A stretch of 64,000 nt of DNA, taken from Lentibacter algarum (lineage in GTDB: Bacteria > Pseudomonadota > Alphaproteobacteria > Rhodobacterales > Rhodobacteraceae). Shown here piece after piece: positions 8,556 to 18,356 of the stretch (positions are counted from its first letter, which is position 1; each line of letters starts with the position of its first letter). Location: assembly GCF_018860975.1 (NCBI RefSeq), contig NZ_JAHKQI010000008.1:497746-561745 (forward strand), in the 5' to 3' direction. The notes under the pieces were generated by a model. That model did not search any database. It had not been told where the DNA came from and saw nothing but the letters and a program-made list of their open reading frames with translations. Made by a program: the position numbers and the translations under genes.

Positions 8556-8627
8556 GGCTTCAACATGGCCTTTTCCTTATCTGTTTGTCGATCTATACAA
8601 GCGCGGCAAGTAGCAAGGAATATTAAA

Positions 8628-9878
8628 ATGACATACACACCCAAATCGGAGTTCATGCGCGTCATGATGGAGCGCGGCTTTCTCGCCGACTGCACCGATT
8701 ATCAGGCGCTTGACGATGCACTGATCGAGGGGGTTGTTCCTGCTTATATCGGCTATGACGCGACGGCGAAGTCGCTTCACGTGGGCCACCTGATGAACAT
8801 TATGGTGCTTAGATGGCTGCAAAAATGCGGCCATAAGCCGATCACATTGATGGGCGGCGGCACGACAAAAGTGGGCGATCCTTCGTTCCGCTCCGATGAG
8901 CGCCCCCTGCTCGACAATGCGGCGATCGACGCCAACATCGACGGGATGAAGCAAGTATTCGCCAAGTACCTCTCTTATGGTGAGGGCAAGTCAGATGCGA
9001 TTATGCTCAACAATGCCGAGTGGCTTGATGAGCTGAACTACCTTTCGTTCCTGCGCGACATTGGCCGCCACTTCTCGGTGAACCGGATGCTGAGCTTTGA
9101 GAGCGTCAAATCGCGGTTGGACCGCGAGCAGAGCCTGAGCTTTCTTGAGTTCAACTACATGATCTTGCAGGCTTATGACTTCCTTGAGATCAACCGCCGC
9201 TATGGCTGCCTGCTTCAGATGGGCGGCTCGGACCAGTGGGGCAACATTGTGAACGGGATCGACCTGACGCGCCGTGTGCTCGACAACCAGATCTTTGGCC
9301 TGACCACGCCGCTGCTGACCACATCAGACGGGCGCAAGATGGGCAAGTCACAGGGCGGCGCGATCTGGCTGAACGCGGATATGCTGAGCCCTTATGAGTT
9401 CTGGCAGTTCTGGCGCAACACGACAGATGCGGACACGGGCAAGTTTCTCAAAATCTTCACCGAGCTTTCTGTTGAAGAATGCGACAGGCTCGGTTCGCTT
9501 GAAGGACAAGCGATCAACGACGCCAAGATCATCCTCGCCAATGAAGTCACCACACTTTGCCACGGGGCTGAGGCGGCTGCGGCGGCTGAGGCGACGGCGC
9601 GTGAAGTGTTTGAGAAGGGCGGCGTTGGGGAAGATTTGCCGACAGTCACCCTGCCCGCTTCTGAGGTTGGCGAGGCGATTTCGGCGGCGCAACTGTTTGT
9701 CAAATCCGGCCTTGTTGGCTCTGGCAAGGAAGCCAAGCGGCTGATTTCCGAAGGCGGCGCGAAGGTGAACGACGAAGCCGTCACCGACGCGGGCCAGATG
9801 TTTGGCGCAGAAGCGCTCAAAGCCACGGTGAAGCTGTCAGCGGGCAAGAAACGTCACGCCCTGGTGAACCTCGCATAA
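8628..9878 (+). CDS. tyrS: Tyrosyl-tRNA synthetase
   Basis: A 416-residue class I aminoacyl-tRNA synthetase charging tRNA-Tyr. The HIGH-type motif is HVGH at residues 51-54 and the KMSKS-type loop reads KMGKS in the middle. The C-terminal 60-70 residues form an S4 RNA-binding domain ([23 protein letters not shown]). The frame is open further upstream, but the ATG at 8628 is chosen because it gives the family-typical N-terminus and because earlier starts would lie inside the divergent anmK. It ends 2 bp before the convergent CorC-like gene. Confidence 0.96.
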   Translation: MTYTPKSEFMRVMMERGFLADCTDYQALDDALIEGVVPAYIGYDATAKSLHVGHLMNIMVLRWLQKCGHKPITLMGGGTTKVGDPSFRSDERPLLDNAAIDANIDGMKQVFAKYLSYGEGKSDAIMLNNAEWLDELNYLSFLRDIGRHFSVNRMLSFESVKSRLDREQSLSFLEFNYMILQAYDFLEINRRYGCLLQMGGSDQWGNIVNGIDLTRRVLDNQIFGLTTPLLTTSDGRKMGKSQGGAIWLNADMLSPYEFWQFWRNTTDADTGKFLKIFTELSVEECDRLGSLEGQAINDAKIILANEVTTLCHGAEAAAAAEATAREVFEKGGVGEDLPTVTLPASEVGEAISAAQLFVKSGLVGSGKEAKRLISEGGAKVNDEAVTDAGQMFGAEALKATVKLSAGKKRHALVNLA

Positions 9879-9880
9879 CC

Positions 9881-11191
9881 TTAGCTGAGAGGACGTATCT
9901 TGAGGCGTGTGAGGCGGTTGTCTTCGCGCGCCTCAACGGTAAAGCGGAAGCCGTGGAACGAGAACACCTGCCCTGCTTGCGGGATCATTTGCGCTTCGTG
10001 GATCACCAGACCGGCAACCGTATTGGCGTGCTCGTCGGGCAAGTTCCAGTCGGTTTCGCGGTTGAGGTCACGAATGGTCATTGCACCTTCGACAATCACA
10101 TGTCCGTCAGCGCCGCGCTCGACAGCCTGCTCAAGTGCAGGATCGTGCTCATCGGTGATCTCGCCGACGATCTCTTCCAAGATGTCCTCAAGCGTGATCA
10201 GCCCTTGCAGCACGCCGTATTCATCAACCACCAGAGCAAAGTGTGTGCGGCGGCGCAAGAACTCGCGCATCTGGTCGTCAAGCGTTGTGGTTTCGGGCAC
10301 GAAGTATGGCTCCATCGCCACGCTGCGGATTTCAAAACTCTCGAACGCTGCAGCAAAAGTGCCGCCGTTGACCATGTGCTTGTGCATAGAGCGCAGCAAG
10401 TCTTTGGCATGCACGACGCCGATGATGTTGTCGGGGTCATCTTTATAAACAGGCAGACGCGTGTGATTTGACTGCAAGCATTGCTCAAGAATTGCGTCTG
10501 GTTCTAGGTCAGCGTCGATCATCTCGATGCCGGAACGGTGAAGCATGATCTCTTCAACTGTGCGCTCTGACAGGTCTAGTGCGCCAAGAATACGGTCGCG
10601 ATCTTCCTTTTCGACGATGCCCTCGGAGTGACCAAGCGAAATGGCGCCGGCGATCTCTTCACGCACAGCCAGGATGTGGCTGTCGGGATCGGTTTGCACA
10701 CCAAACAGGCGCAGGATCAGGCGCACGAGCCAACGCACAGCGCTGACCATCGGCGCAAACACCAGCACAACGATTCGAATGGGCGCCGAGACTTTGGCAG
10801 CGGCAGATTCAGCGTTGGTTATGGCATATGTTTTGGGCAGAACCTCTGCGAAGACCAGCACAAGGACCGTCATCACCAATGTTGCCAGAGCCACACCGCT
10901 TTCGCCAAATATCTGCGTGAACAGAGATGTCGCCAAAGCCGCGGCAAGAATGTTGACGAGGTTGTTGCCAAGCAGCACCGAACCAATGAGGCGTTCGTTG
11001 TCTTCAGTGATATCGAGCGCACGTTGCGCCCCACGCGAGCCTTTGTCGGCCTGCGTGCGCAGCTTGCCGCGCGAGGCAGCGGTCAGCGCAGTTTCACTGC
11101 CCGAGAAAAAGCCGGACAAAACCAGCAGAAAGAAGATCGCCCCCGCGACAAGCCAATAGGCGTTGTCGGGCTGCGCTATGTCATTGCTCAT
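9881..11191 (-). CDS. CNNM/CorC-type hemolysin-family membrane protein
   Basis: A 436-residue inner-membrane protein. The N-terminal DUF21/CNNM domain has about four hydrophobic segments and the conserved FFSGSETALTAAS motif near residue 30. A CBS-domain pair follows (about residues 210-335, including FALVVDEYGVLQGLITLEDILEEIVGEI), then a C-terminal CorC/HlyC transporter-associated domain. Members are linked to magnesium or cobalt efflux and metal homeostasis; the substrate here is not determined. The ATG at 11191 is preferred over an upstream TTG (11203) because GGAGCC lies 6 nt before it. It follows xerD on the same strand after a hairpin. Confidence 0.9.
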   Translation of the reverse strand: MSNDIAQPDNAYWLVAGAIFFLLVLSGFFSGSETALTAASRGKLRTQADKGSRGAQRALDITEDNERLIGSVLLGNNLVNILAAALATSLFTQIFGESGVALATLVMTVLVLVFAEVLPKTYAITNAESAAAKVSAPIRIVVLVFAPMVSAVRWLVRLILRLFGVQTDPDSHILAVREEIAGAISLGHSEGIVEKEDRDRILGALDLSERTVEEIMLHRSGIEMIDADLEPDAILEQCLQSNHTRLPVYKDDPDNIIGVVHAKDLLRSMHKHMVNGGTFAAAFESFEIRSVAMEPYFVPETTTLDDQMREFLRRRTHFALVVDEYGVLQGLITLEDILEEIVGEITDEHDPALEQAVERGADGHVIVEGAMTIRDLNRETDWNLPDEHANTVAGLVIHEAQMIPQAGQVFSFHGFRFTVEAREDNRLTRLKIRPLS

Positions 11192-11229
11192 TGAAGGCTC
11201 CAAAACTCATACTGGCTTATGAAGGGGTT

Positions 11230-11252
11230 GGAGGGCTGTTTTCAAGCCCTCC
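11230..11252 (-). terminator. Hairpin between xerD and the CorC-like gene
   Basis: A perfect 8-bp stem (GGAGGGCT / AGCCCTCC) with a 7-nt loop lies just after the xerD stop and before the CorC-like start. No T-run follows on the minus strand, so it may be a weak terminator or RNA-processing site. Confidence 0.45.
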
Positions 11253-11256
11253 TGCT

Positions 11257-12174
11257 CTATTTTGCAAGCGGGTGATGCTTATGAACCAACTCTGACAGCC
11301 GCTCTTCCAGCACATGTGTGTATATCTCGGTTGTTGAGAGATCAGCATGGCCGAGCAGCACTTGGATAGCCCGCAGGTCGGCTCCGTTGGCCAGCAAGTG
11401 TGTCGCGAAGGCATGGCGCAGCTTATGCGGGCTGACTTTGGCCGGAGAAACACCGGCCGTAACGGCGATCTCTTTGATCAGCAGATAAAAGCGGTGCCGC
11501 GTCATGTGGCCTTCGGCACTGCGGGAAGCAAAAAGGAACTTTGACGGTGGCTTGCCTTTCTTGCGGCCCTGCTCTTCGAGCGCGTCGCGCAGCTTGAGCC
11601 AGCCTTGCAGCAGAGCACGTGCATCCGGCGACAACGGCACGATGCGTTCTTTGCCGCCTTTGCCCATGATCATCAGCATCTTGGGGTTGCCGCGTGCCGC
11701 AGCGACGGGCAGCGAGACAAGCTCGGTAACGCGCATGCCTGTGGCGTAGAGCAACTCCATGAGGGTTGCGTTGCGCAAGCGGTCGGCCTCGGTGCGGCCC
11801 GTTATTCTGGCGGCTTCAAGCAAACGCGACACTTCCTCCTGACCGAGCACTTGTGGCAGGGCTTTGCTGCGGCCCGGGCCAGAAATGTCGATAGCCGGAT
11901 TGTCGCTGCGCAGGCGCTCCTCATAGGCGAAGCGGTAGAACTGTTTGACCGCAGAGAGGCGCCGTGCGCGCGTTGATTTTGCAAGCCCCTGCGCGTCGCA
12001 TGACACAAGGTAAGCCTCGATGTCGGGCTTCATCAGCTTCGACGGGTCGTATTTGCGAGAGCTGCAAAAACTCAAGAAGTCATTGAGATCACGCGCGTAG
12101 GCCAAGAGCGTATTTTTGGCGGCACCATCTTCGGCGGCCTTGGCTTCAAGAAACATGCCGAGCCAGTTTGACAT
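11257..12174 (-). CDS. xerD: Tyrosine recombinase XerD
   Basis: A 305-residue tyrosine recombinase that with XerC resolves chromosome dimers at dif sites. The N-terminal SAM-like core-binding domain spans roughly residues 1-90 and the catalytic domain follows. Catalytic landmarks visible are the arginine in ATGMRVTELVSLP, HKLRHAFATHLL (His-x-x-Arg), LLGHADLSTTEIY with the second histidine, and the nucleophilic tyrosine just after it. The frame is open 28 codons further upstream, but the ATG at 12174 lies one base after the stop of the preceding gene, implying coupling, and gives the usual length of about 300. Confidence 0.93.
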   Translation of the reverse strand: MSNWLGMFLEAKAAEDGAAKNTLLAYARDLNDFLSFCSSRKYDPSKLMKPDIEAYLVSCDAQGLAKSTRARRLSAVKQFYRFAYEERLRSDNPAIDISGPGRSKALPQVLGQEEVSRLLEAARITGRTEADRLRNATLMELLYATGMRVTELVSLPVAAARGNPKMLMIMGKGGKERIVPLSPDARALLQGWLKLRDALEEQGRKKGKPPSKFLFASRSAEGHMTRHRFYLLIKEIAVTAGVSPAKVSPHKLRHAFATHLLANGADLRAIQVLLGHADLSTTEIYTHVLEERLSELVHKHHPLAK

Positions 12175-12175
12175 G

Positions 12176-13732
12176 CTAAGTGCCCCGCTTAAGCAACAAC
12201 ATTTGCAAGGCCGCGCGGCGGGAAACATCTTCAAGCCCCATCTGGCGCAGGCTGGCAAAGGCCCGTGTAAGAGCTGTATAGTCGCCGGATTGACCGTGAA
12301 CGAGGCCGCTCATTGCGATCAGGATCGCCTCTCCAAGCTGACCATCGGCGAGCATCGCCGTTAGCCGATTGGTGCTTTCCGGTGTCTGGGGCTGTGGCGT
12401 CAGTGGTGCCGAGAAGCCGGCTTCTATTGCGAGGGCCATAGCCGAGTTGAGCGCCGCTGCACCTTTCGGCTCGCCTTTGGCCAAACTAACCAGAAAGGCG
12501 TTGCGTGGCGTGTTTTGCGGCGCCTTGGCCTCTTCATAGGCCGGTGTCAGAAGTTTCAGTTCAAAACCGGCTTGAGCGGCGGCACCGGTGAGCGGCATGC
12601 CTTCAAGCTCTGGAACGTAAAGCTCGGCCAGCACAGTCTCAAGCCCGACTTCGGACAGCGCCTTGCGAGCCGCAAGCAATGCGTCATTCAACGACGGGTT
12701 GCCGTTGCCTGCGAGGGCTGCATCAAGTTTTTGCACCGCGCGGGCACGCTCCCAGACGCCACCGGAGGCCGAGGGCTTACGGCTTGTATAAAGCCCGAGC
12801 AACACATTCGGCGAGACAGCTTCAACCCGCGCGAGGCGTTCGGCGGCTTCAAGCTGTGATTTCCAACCCGAAAGCTCGCGCAAGTCGGAGACAGCGAAGG
12901 CTAGCGAAAGGCCAGCTGTCGGCAGCGCATGCCCCGTGGCCTCGTATAGGCGGAACTCAAGCGGGGTGATATTGCGTGGCGGCGCAAGGTTCGGGGCTTG
13001 TTCGGCAAACTCCGGGTCAAGAAACGCTTTGAGCAGGCGTTTCTCGGTGGGCTCCAGAAGATTGAGCGCCGTCGCCGTTTCAAAGAGCAGGCTTGCCTGT
13101 TCCCAGTCGCCTCCGCGCATGGCGCAGAAGGTGTAAGCGCCGTAGTCATTTGTAAGCGAGCGTGACGCATTGAGCGTTTCACAGGCTTTGTCCTCAAGCC
13201 CGGCATAGAGTGTCAGATCAAAGTAGAGATCAAACTGGCGGGCGCTGGAAAGTGGCAGTTGAGACAGCAACTCCGCGGCAGGCTCTATCACTCCGAAGGA
13301 GGCGAGCCGTTCAGCACGCAGGGACAAAAACGCTTCCGGATCAGTGCCATTCGGCGGCTCGCTTTCAGCCAGCAAGAGCGTGTAGAGCAGCTCCTGCACG
13401 ACAGGGATGTCATGCGCATCAAGTTGCTCGAACTGATGTTTGATACGAGAAACTTCGCTTTTTTCCCAGAGCGTTTCTGGCAGGCCTGTCACCCGTGAGG
13501 GCAACAATCCGATAGAACTCGGGCCTTGCTCGGTGCCGATCGGCTGAACGGCGACTTGCGGCGCTGTCGCGTTTTGTGACACCGGCGCTTCCGCAGTTCC
13601 AGGCACAACAGCCTGAACTGCGGGGGCAATTACGGGGCTCGGATCATCCAACCAGTCGATAGCGGATAACGGCGATTGAGCGACAGCTGGCGCGGCAAGT
13701 GCGCTTGCGATCAGAAGCGCCCTAATTCGCAT
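12176..13732 (-). CDS. Secreted hypothetical protein, helical-repeat type
   Basis: A 518-residue protein starting MRIRALLIASALA with a clear signal peptide and a probable AxA cleavage site after about residue 19, so it should be periplasmic. The mature part is rich in Ala, Leu and Glu and reads as stacked amphipathic helices (TPR- or Sel1-like in feel), with no catalytic motif I recognise. The ATG at 13732 overlaps the stop of the upstream small membrane protein by 11 bp and its own stop is one base from the xerD ATG, so all three genes form a tight unit. The same arrangement next to aroKB is, from memory, common in Rhodobacteraceae. Function unknown. Confidence 0.8.
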   Translation of the reverse strand: MRIRALLIASALAAPAVAQSPLSAIDWLDDPSPVIAPAVQAVVPGTAEAPVSQNATAPQVAVQPIGTEQGPSSIGLLPSRVTGLPETLWEKSEVSRIKHQFEQLDAHDIPVVQELLYTLLLAESEPPNGTDPEAFLSLRAERLASFGVIEPAAELLSQLPLSSARQFDLYFDLTLYAGLEDKACETLNASRSLTNDYGAYTFCAMRGGDWEQASLLFETATALNLLEPTEKRLLKAFLDPEFAEQAPNLAPPRNITPLEFRLYEATGHALPTAGLSLAFAVSDLRELSGWKSQLEAAERLARVEAVSPNVLLGLYTSRKPSASGGVWERARAVQKLDAALAGNGNPSLNDALLAARKALSEVGLETVLAELYVPELEGMPLTGAAAQAGFELKLLTPAYEEAKAPQNTPRNAFLVSLAKGEPKGAAALNSAMALAIEAGFSAPLTPQPQTPESTNRLTAMLADGQLGEAILIAMSGLVHGQSGDYTALTRAFASLRQMGLEDVSRRAALQMLLLKRGT

Positions 13733-13871
13733 CAAGCTCCACCGGGATACGAATCTCTTCAGATTTTGGCGCGAAGGACGGATCAAACAACGGGCCGACA
13801 TAGGCATAGCCCACAAGCCCAATAGCCCCAAGTATAACGAGGTAGAACAGCCATTTGATCAGTCGTCCCAT
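13722..13871 (-). CDS. Small single-pass membrane protein
   Basis: A 49-residue protein beginning MGRLIKWLFYLVILG. Residues 5-28 form one transmembrane helix, followed by a short acidic-to-neutral tail (residues 29-49) likely exposed outside. The start at 13871 is preferred over open-frame extensions upstream because it places the helix at the N-terminus in the usual way. It ends overlapping the start codon of the secreted protein downstream, implying co-translation. It has no known function; its position between aroK (divergent) and xerD is, from memory, conserved in the family. Confidence 0.7.
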   Translation of the reverse strand: MGRLIKWLFYLVILGAIGLVGYAYVGPLFDPSFAPKSEEIRIPVELDAN

Positions 13872-14005
13872 TTGCTCTGCCCTATGCTTTTCTTGCAGAT
13901 GTTCTGCGTGTTTTTTGCACTTATAACTGGCCTTTTTCAAAATATCACGCCATTCAGGCATAGGACACAGAAAACTGCAAAGAAATGCCGATAGCGCGGG
14001 GTTGC

Positions 14006-14554
14006 ATGGCACATAAGCTCAAGAAAACGATTGTTCTTGTTGGCATGATGGGCGCTGGCAAAACGGCTGTGGGCAAGGCTCTGGCCTTAAAAATAGGTGT
14101 TCCGTTTCGTGATTCTGATGCGGAGATAGAGCAAGCCGCGAACATGAGCATACCCGAGATTTTCGAGCGTGATGGCGAGGCGTTCTTTCGAGCCCGCGAG
14201 AGCGAAGTGTTGCAAAGACTGCTGGCTGAAAAGCAAAAATGCGTGCTGTCGACAGGTGGCGGCGCGTTTTTGGCTGAACCCAATCGTGAGGTGATCAGTG
14301 CCAAGGGCGTTGCTGTTATGCTTGACGCCGACCTTCCGTTGCTTTGGAACCGCGTGCGCCACAAAGACAGCCGCCCCTTGCTACGCACCCGAGACCCGCG
14401 CAAAACCCTGGCGGAACTCTACGCCAAACGTGCACCCATCTACGCCCTCGCAGATTTGTCGGTGCGTGGATGCGCTGAATATTCCATCGAAGAAATGGCG
14501 AATAAAGTGCTCGAAGTGCTGGCCACACGACACGATGTCTTGGAGGTACTCTGA
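14006..14554 (+). CDS. aroK: Shikimate kinase
   Basis: An approximately 182-residue P-loop kinase phosphorylating shikimate at the 3-hydroxyl in aromatic amino-acid synthesis. The Walker A motif GMMGAGKT is at residues 13-20, followed by the FRDSDAEIE substrate-binding stretch, and STGGGAF (residues 80-87 or so) holds the shikimate-binding glycines. An alternative ATG seven codons upstream (13985) is in frame; neither has a strong ribosome binding site, so the exact start is unsure. The stop overlaps the aroB ATG as TGATG, marking a coupled aroK-aroB operon. Confidence 0.93.
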   Translation: MAHKLKKTIVLVGMMGAGKTAVGKALALKIGVPFRDSDAEIEQAANMSIPEIFERDGEAFFRARESEVLQRLLAEKQKCVLSTGGGAFLAEPNREVISAKGVAVMLDADLPLLWNRVRHKDSRPLLRTRDPRKTLAELYAKRAPIYALADLSVRGCAEYSIEEMANKVLEVLATRHDVLEVL

Positions 14555-15669
14555 TGCAGGAACTTGTTCGGGTCGAGCTTGGAGAACGGGCTTATGACAT
14601 ATGCATTGGCGGTGGGGTGCTAAACAAGGCCGGCGCGCTGATAGCCCCTCTTCTCAAGCGTCCGCGTGTCGCGATTGTAAGTGATTCACATGTTGCCAGC
14701 TTGCATCTGAAAACCCTCACCAGCGCCCTGGACGCGGAGGGGATCACACATTCAAACCTCTCACTGCCACAAGGCGAGGCCACCAAAAGCTGGCCCTTTG
14801 TGCAACAGGTCACGGAGTGGTTGCTCGCGGAGAAGATCGAACGCAACGACATTGTCGTCGCTTTTGGCGGTGGCGTAATCGGCGATCTGGTCGGATTTGC
14901 CAGTTCCATCCTGCGGCGCGGCGTACGCTTTGTGCAAATACCAACATCCCTGCTTGCGCAGGTCGACAGCTCGGTTGGTGGCAAAACCGGCATCAACACC
15001 CCGTTTGGCAAAAACCTCATTGGCGCATTTCACCAGCCGAGTCTGGTTCTGGCTGATATCAATGTTCTAGGAACACTCACGGAGCGTGATTTTCTTGCCG
15101 GCTACGGCGAAGTGGCAAAGTACGGCCTCCTTGGTGATCTAGGCTTTTTCGAGTGGCTCGAAGAAAACGGCCCCAAGTTGGCAGCTGGCGACGCAGCCGC
15201 GCGCCTTGAAGCCGTGCGCCGCTCAGTGCAGATGAAAGCCGATATCGTCGCGCGCGACGAAACCGAGAAAGGCGAACGCGCACTCCTCAACCTCGGACAT
15301 ACCTTCTGCCATGCACTGGAAGCCGCGACGGGCTACTCCGACAGGTTGCTGCACGGTGAGGGCGTCGCCATAGGCTGCGCGCTGGCATTCGAAACATCCG
15401 CCCGCCTAGGCCTTTGCTCTCAAGAAGCGCCCAGTCGCGTGCGCGCGCACCTCAAAGACATGAAGATGAAATCGGATATATCTGATATTTCAGGCGAACT
15501 TCCAGATGCCGCCGAGCTGATGAAGCTCATGATGCAAGACAAGAAAGTCAGTGCAGGAACGCTTAACTTCATCATGGCTCGCGACATTGGTCAGGCCTTT
15601 GTGACCTCGGACATCGATCATTTCACGGTAAAATCAGTCCTCACCGACGCCCTAACCAAGCACCCCTAG
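14554..15669 (+). CDS. aroB: 3-dehydroquinate synthase
   Basis: A 371-residue NAD- and metal-dependent enzyme converting DAHP to 3-dehydroquinate, the second step of the shikimate pathway. It shows the family block FGGGVIGDLVGFASS near residue 106, then IPTSLLAQVDSSVGGKTGIN with the catalytic lysine, and LNLGHTFCHALE with a zinc-ligand histidine. GGAGGTACTC precedes the ATG inside the end of aroK. Length and motifs are typical. It ends before the double-palindrome element. Confidence 0.97.
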   Translation: MQELVRVELGERAYDICIGGGVLNKAGALIAPLLKRPRVAIVSDSHVASLHLKTLTSALDAEGITHSNLSLPQGEATKSWPFVQQVTEWLLAEKIERNDIVVAFGGGVIGDLVGFASSILRRGVRFVQIPTSLLAQVDSSVGGKTGINTPFGKNLIGAFHQPSLVLADINVLGTLTERDFLAGYGEVAKYGLLGDLGFFEWLEENGPKLAAGDAAARLEAVRRSVQMKADIVARDETEKGERALLNLGHTFCHALEAATGYSDRLLHGEGVAIGCALAFETSARLGLCSQEAPSRVRAHLKDMKMKSDISDISGELPDAAELMKLMMQDKKVSAGTLNFIMARDIGQAFVTSDIDHFTVKSVLTDALTKHP

Positions 15670-15672
15670 CTT

Positions 15673-15750
15673 TTTCTTGGAGAAAGTATCCTAGGGGGTT
15701 TGGGGGACTAGTCCCCCATCTGGACTGCGGTATGGGGGACTAGTCCCCCA
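15673..15750. repeat. Twin GGGGGACTAGTCCCCC palindromes, REP-like element
   Basis: Two identical perfect 16-bp palindromes lie at 15702-15717 and 15734-15749, 32 bp apart, each flanked by short AT, in the convergent gap between aroB and the dehydrogenase. Just upstream is TTTTTCTTGGAGAAAGTATC, which I recall as a common lead-in to repetitive 3'-end elements in roseobacters. The arrangement suggests a bidirectional transcription end or a REP-type mobile palindrome. Confidence 0.6.
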
Positions 15751-15786
15751 TTTACTCTTCCTGCGCACCGAAGGTGCTCTATTTGG

Positions 15787-18204
15787 TCAAGCCCGCAGTC
15801 TTTCGCCCTTCGGGTCAAACGGAGGCTCAAAAAGTATTCGTGCTTTATGGGCACGTCCAAGCACCATCACGTCAACTTCGTCACCAGCGGCGGCTCCCTT
15901 CACATAACCAAGTGCAAGGCTCATGCCGACGGTGTAGCCATAAGCCCCCGAGGTCACGCGCCCGATGCCGATGCCGTCTTTGAAGATCGGCTCACCTCCG
16001 GTTGCATCTGCGTTGGATGCCGTGACAGCGGCTTCATCCAGAGCCAACAGCACCAGTGTTTCACGCGCAGGTTTGGCCATCACTTCGGCGCAGGCGGCTT
16101 TGTTCAAAAACGCCTTGTCCATTTTGCAAAGCCGTTCCAGCCCGACCTCCTGTGGCCAGTATTCAGGGCTGTATTCGCGGCTCCATGAGCCATACCCTTT
16201 CTCGACCCGCAGGCTCATGAGAGCGCGCCCCCCAACAGGGCCTGCGCCAAATTCGCGGCCAGCGTCTAGCAAGGCTTCAAACATGCGTTTCTGGTCTTTC
16301 GTCTTGCAGTGCAACTCCCAGCCCAAATCACCCGTGAAGCTCACGCGCAGTGCAATGCACTCAACACCGGCGATCTCGACACGTTTGGAGCGCATGAAGG
16401 CGAAGTCTTCGGTTTCAAAGCTGGTGTTTGACATCCGCTGCAACAACGCGCGCGACTTTGGCCCCGCGACGTTAAAGCCGCACATCTCTTCGGTCATGCT
16501 TTCAAATGTGGTGCCTTCGGGCAGCTCAACCGCGTCGTAAAAGCGCTTTTGGTAGCGCTCGGCCATGCCGGAGGAGATGATCCAGAACTCGTCATCGGCC
16601 AGTTTGGTAACGGTTGCATCTCCCGCAATTCCGCCACGCACACCGATCAGAGGCGTGAGGCAAGAGCGGCCCACGACCGAAGGCATTTTATTGGCGAACA
16701 CAGAGTTCAGCCAGTCTTCAGCCCCTGCCCCTTTGCAGCGGTATTTTGCGAAGTTTGAAATATCGATGATGCCTGCCTTTTCGCGCAGCATTTTACATTC
16801 TTCGCCGACAGGCCCCCACCAGTTTTGCCGCGTGAAGCCGTCGGTATCGGAAGCGCCCTTGTCACCGTACCATAGCGGGTGTTCCCAGCCGTAGTTAAGG
16901 CCAAAGACTGCCCCCAGGTCTTTTTGCACCTCATAAGCAGGTCGCGTGCGGGCCGGTCTACCTGCCGAGCGTTCTTCATTGGGGAAGTGGATTTTGAAGC
17001 GGTTGGCGTAGCTGTCTTGCACCCGCGCTTTGGTAAACGCCTTGGTCGCCCAGCTTCCAAACCGCGCCATGTCCCATGCGAACATGTCATATTCCATCTC
17101 GCCCGTTGTGAGCCACTGCGCAACCATAAGGCCCATGCCAGCAGACTGCGAAAAGCCCGGGATGATGCCGTTACAGCAGAAATAGCCTTTGAGTTCCGGC
17201 ACAGGGCCAAGGATCACATTGCTGTCGGGCGACCAGATCATCGGGCCGTTGATGACCCGTTTGATGCCTGCGGTGCCGACAACTGGCACGCGGTCAATCG
17301 CACGCATCATGTTGTCTTCAATGCGCTCAAGATCGTCAGGGAAAAGGTCATGCGCGAAATCAAGCGGCGTGCCTTCTTCGGCCCAAAAGCGCATGTCTTT
17401 TTCGTAGGCGCCGATCAGCAGGCCCTGCCCTTCCTGGCGCAGATAATACTCGCCGTCACGGTCGGCGACCGAGGGCAAGCGTTTGCTCATGCCTTCAATT
17501 TCGGCAATGCTCTCGGTGACAAAATACTGGTGTTCGGTTGGTTGCAGTGGCAACTCGATGCCCGCCAGCGCCGCAACTTCACGGCCCCAGAGGCCAGCCG
17601 CGTTGATCACCCAAGGTGTTGCAATGTCGCCCTTGGGCGTGCGCACGATCCATGAGCCGTCGGGCTGCGGCTCGGTCCCTGTGACGGGCGTAAAGCGCAT
17701 GATCTCGGCGCCGTTCTGGCGCGCGCCAGCGGCGTAGGCGTTGGTGACACCGGAGGGGTCAACATTGCCGCCGTCTGGCTCCCACATGATACAACGGATG
17801 CCATCAAAGTTGACCAGCGGGTGCAGCTTTTCGGCCTCGGCGCGCGTGACCTCGTGAAAGTTCATTCCGTAGAGCTTGGCTTTCGCTGCTTGCAGGCGCA
17901 GTTGGTGCTCGCGCTCTTCGGTTTGTGCCAAGTAAAGCGATCCGGGCTGGAAGACGCCGCAACTTTGGCCTGTTTCTTCTTCCAGCGCATTGTAGAGGTT
18001 CATCGTGTAGTGTTGAAGGCGGCTGATATTGGCGCTGTCGTGCAGCCCGTGGATATTGGCCGCTGCGTGCCATGTGCTGCCGGACGTCAGCTCGTCACGT
18101 TCAAGGAGCACAACGTCTGTCCACCCCAGTTTGGTCAGGTGATACAGAATGGAGCAGCCGATTACACCGCCTCCGATAACGACGGCTTGAGCCTGTGTGC
18201 GCAT
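15787..18204 (-). CDS. FAD-dependent dimethylglycine/sarcosine-type dehydrogenase (GcvT fusion)
   Basis: An 805-residue fusion. Residues 1-370 are a DAO-type FAD domain with GGGVIGCS (dinucleotide fold) and GSTWHAA, whose histidine corresponds to the covalent FAD site in mammalian dimethylglycine dehydrogenase. An FAO_M central region (about 371-430) follows, then GcvT and GcvT_C tetrahydrofolate-binding domains to the end. Such enzymes demethylate N-methylated glycines and pass the one-carbon unit to tetrahydrofolate; the exact substrate is open. It is divergent from a paralogue of identical length across 152 bp. Where the paralogue has WHAAGG it has WHAAAN, a hint of different substrate or flavin environment. 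Confidence 0.88.
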   Translation of the reverse strand: MRTQAQAVVIGGGVIGCSILYHLTKLGWTDVVLLERDELTSGSTWHAAANIHGLHDSANISRLQHYTMNLYNALEEETGQSCGVFQPGSLYLAQTEEREHQLRLQAAKAKLYGMNFHEVTRAEAEKLHPLVNFDGIRCIMWEPDGGNVDPSGVTNAYAAGARQNGAEIMRFTPVTGTEPQPDGSWIVRTPKGDIATPWVINAAGLWGREVAALAGIELPLQPTEHQYFVTESIAEIEGMSKRLPSVADRDGEYYLRQEGQGLLIGAYEKDMRFWAEEGTPLDFAHDLFPDDLERIEDNMMRAIDRVPVVGTAGIKRVINGPMIWSPDSNVILGPVPELKGYFCCNGIIPGFSQSAGMGLMVAQWLTTGEMEYDMFAWDMARFGSWATKAFTKARVQDSYANRFKIHFPNEERSAGRPARTRPAYEVQKDLGAVFGLNYGWEHPLWYGDKGASDTDGFTRQNWWGPVGEECKMLREKAGIIDISNFAKYRCKGAGAEDWLNSVFANKMPSVVGRSCLTPLIGVRGGIAGDATVTKLADDEFWIISSGMAERYQKRFYDAVELPEGTTFESMTEEMCGFNVAGPKSRALLQRMSNTSFETEDFAFMRSKRVEIAGVECIALRVSFTGDLGWELHCKTKDQKRMFEALLDAGREFGAGPVGGRALMSLRVEKGYGSWSREYSPEYWPQEVGLERLCKMDKAFLNKAACAEVMAKPARETLVLLALDEAAVTASNADATGGEPIFKDGIGIGRVTSGAYGYTVGMSLALGYVKGAAAGDEVDVMVLGRAHKARILFEPPFDPKGERLRA

Positions 18205-18356
18205 GGGTTGTGCCTTTGCATTTGCGAGATGTTGTCTCCAGCATGGCGCAGGCGGAGGCGATTCTTTTGTCTCAAGGCGACATGTTTTGTCGCCCTTGGC
18301 ATAGTGAGTGTGCCCGCGCTAAGACTAGCTTAGGCCAACACAAAAAGGAGAGAGTA

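Noticed and set aside
18205-18356. Riboswitch (glycine or SAM) between the two methylglycine dehydrogenases
   Set aside because: No conserved aptamer core seen in either direction; 152 bp are needed for two promoters.
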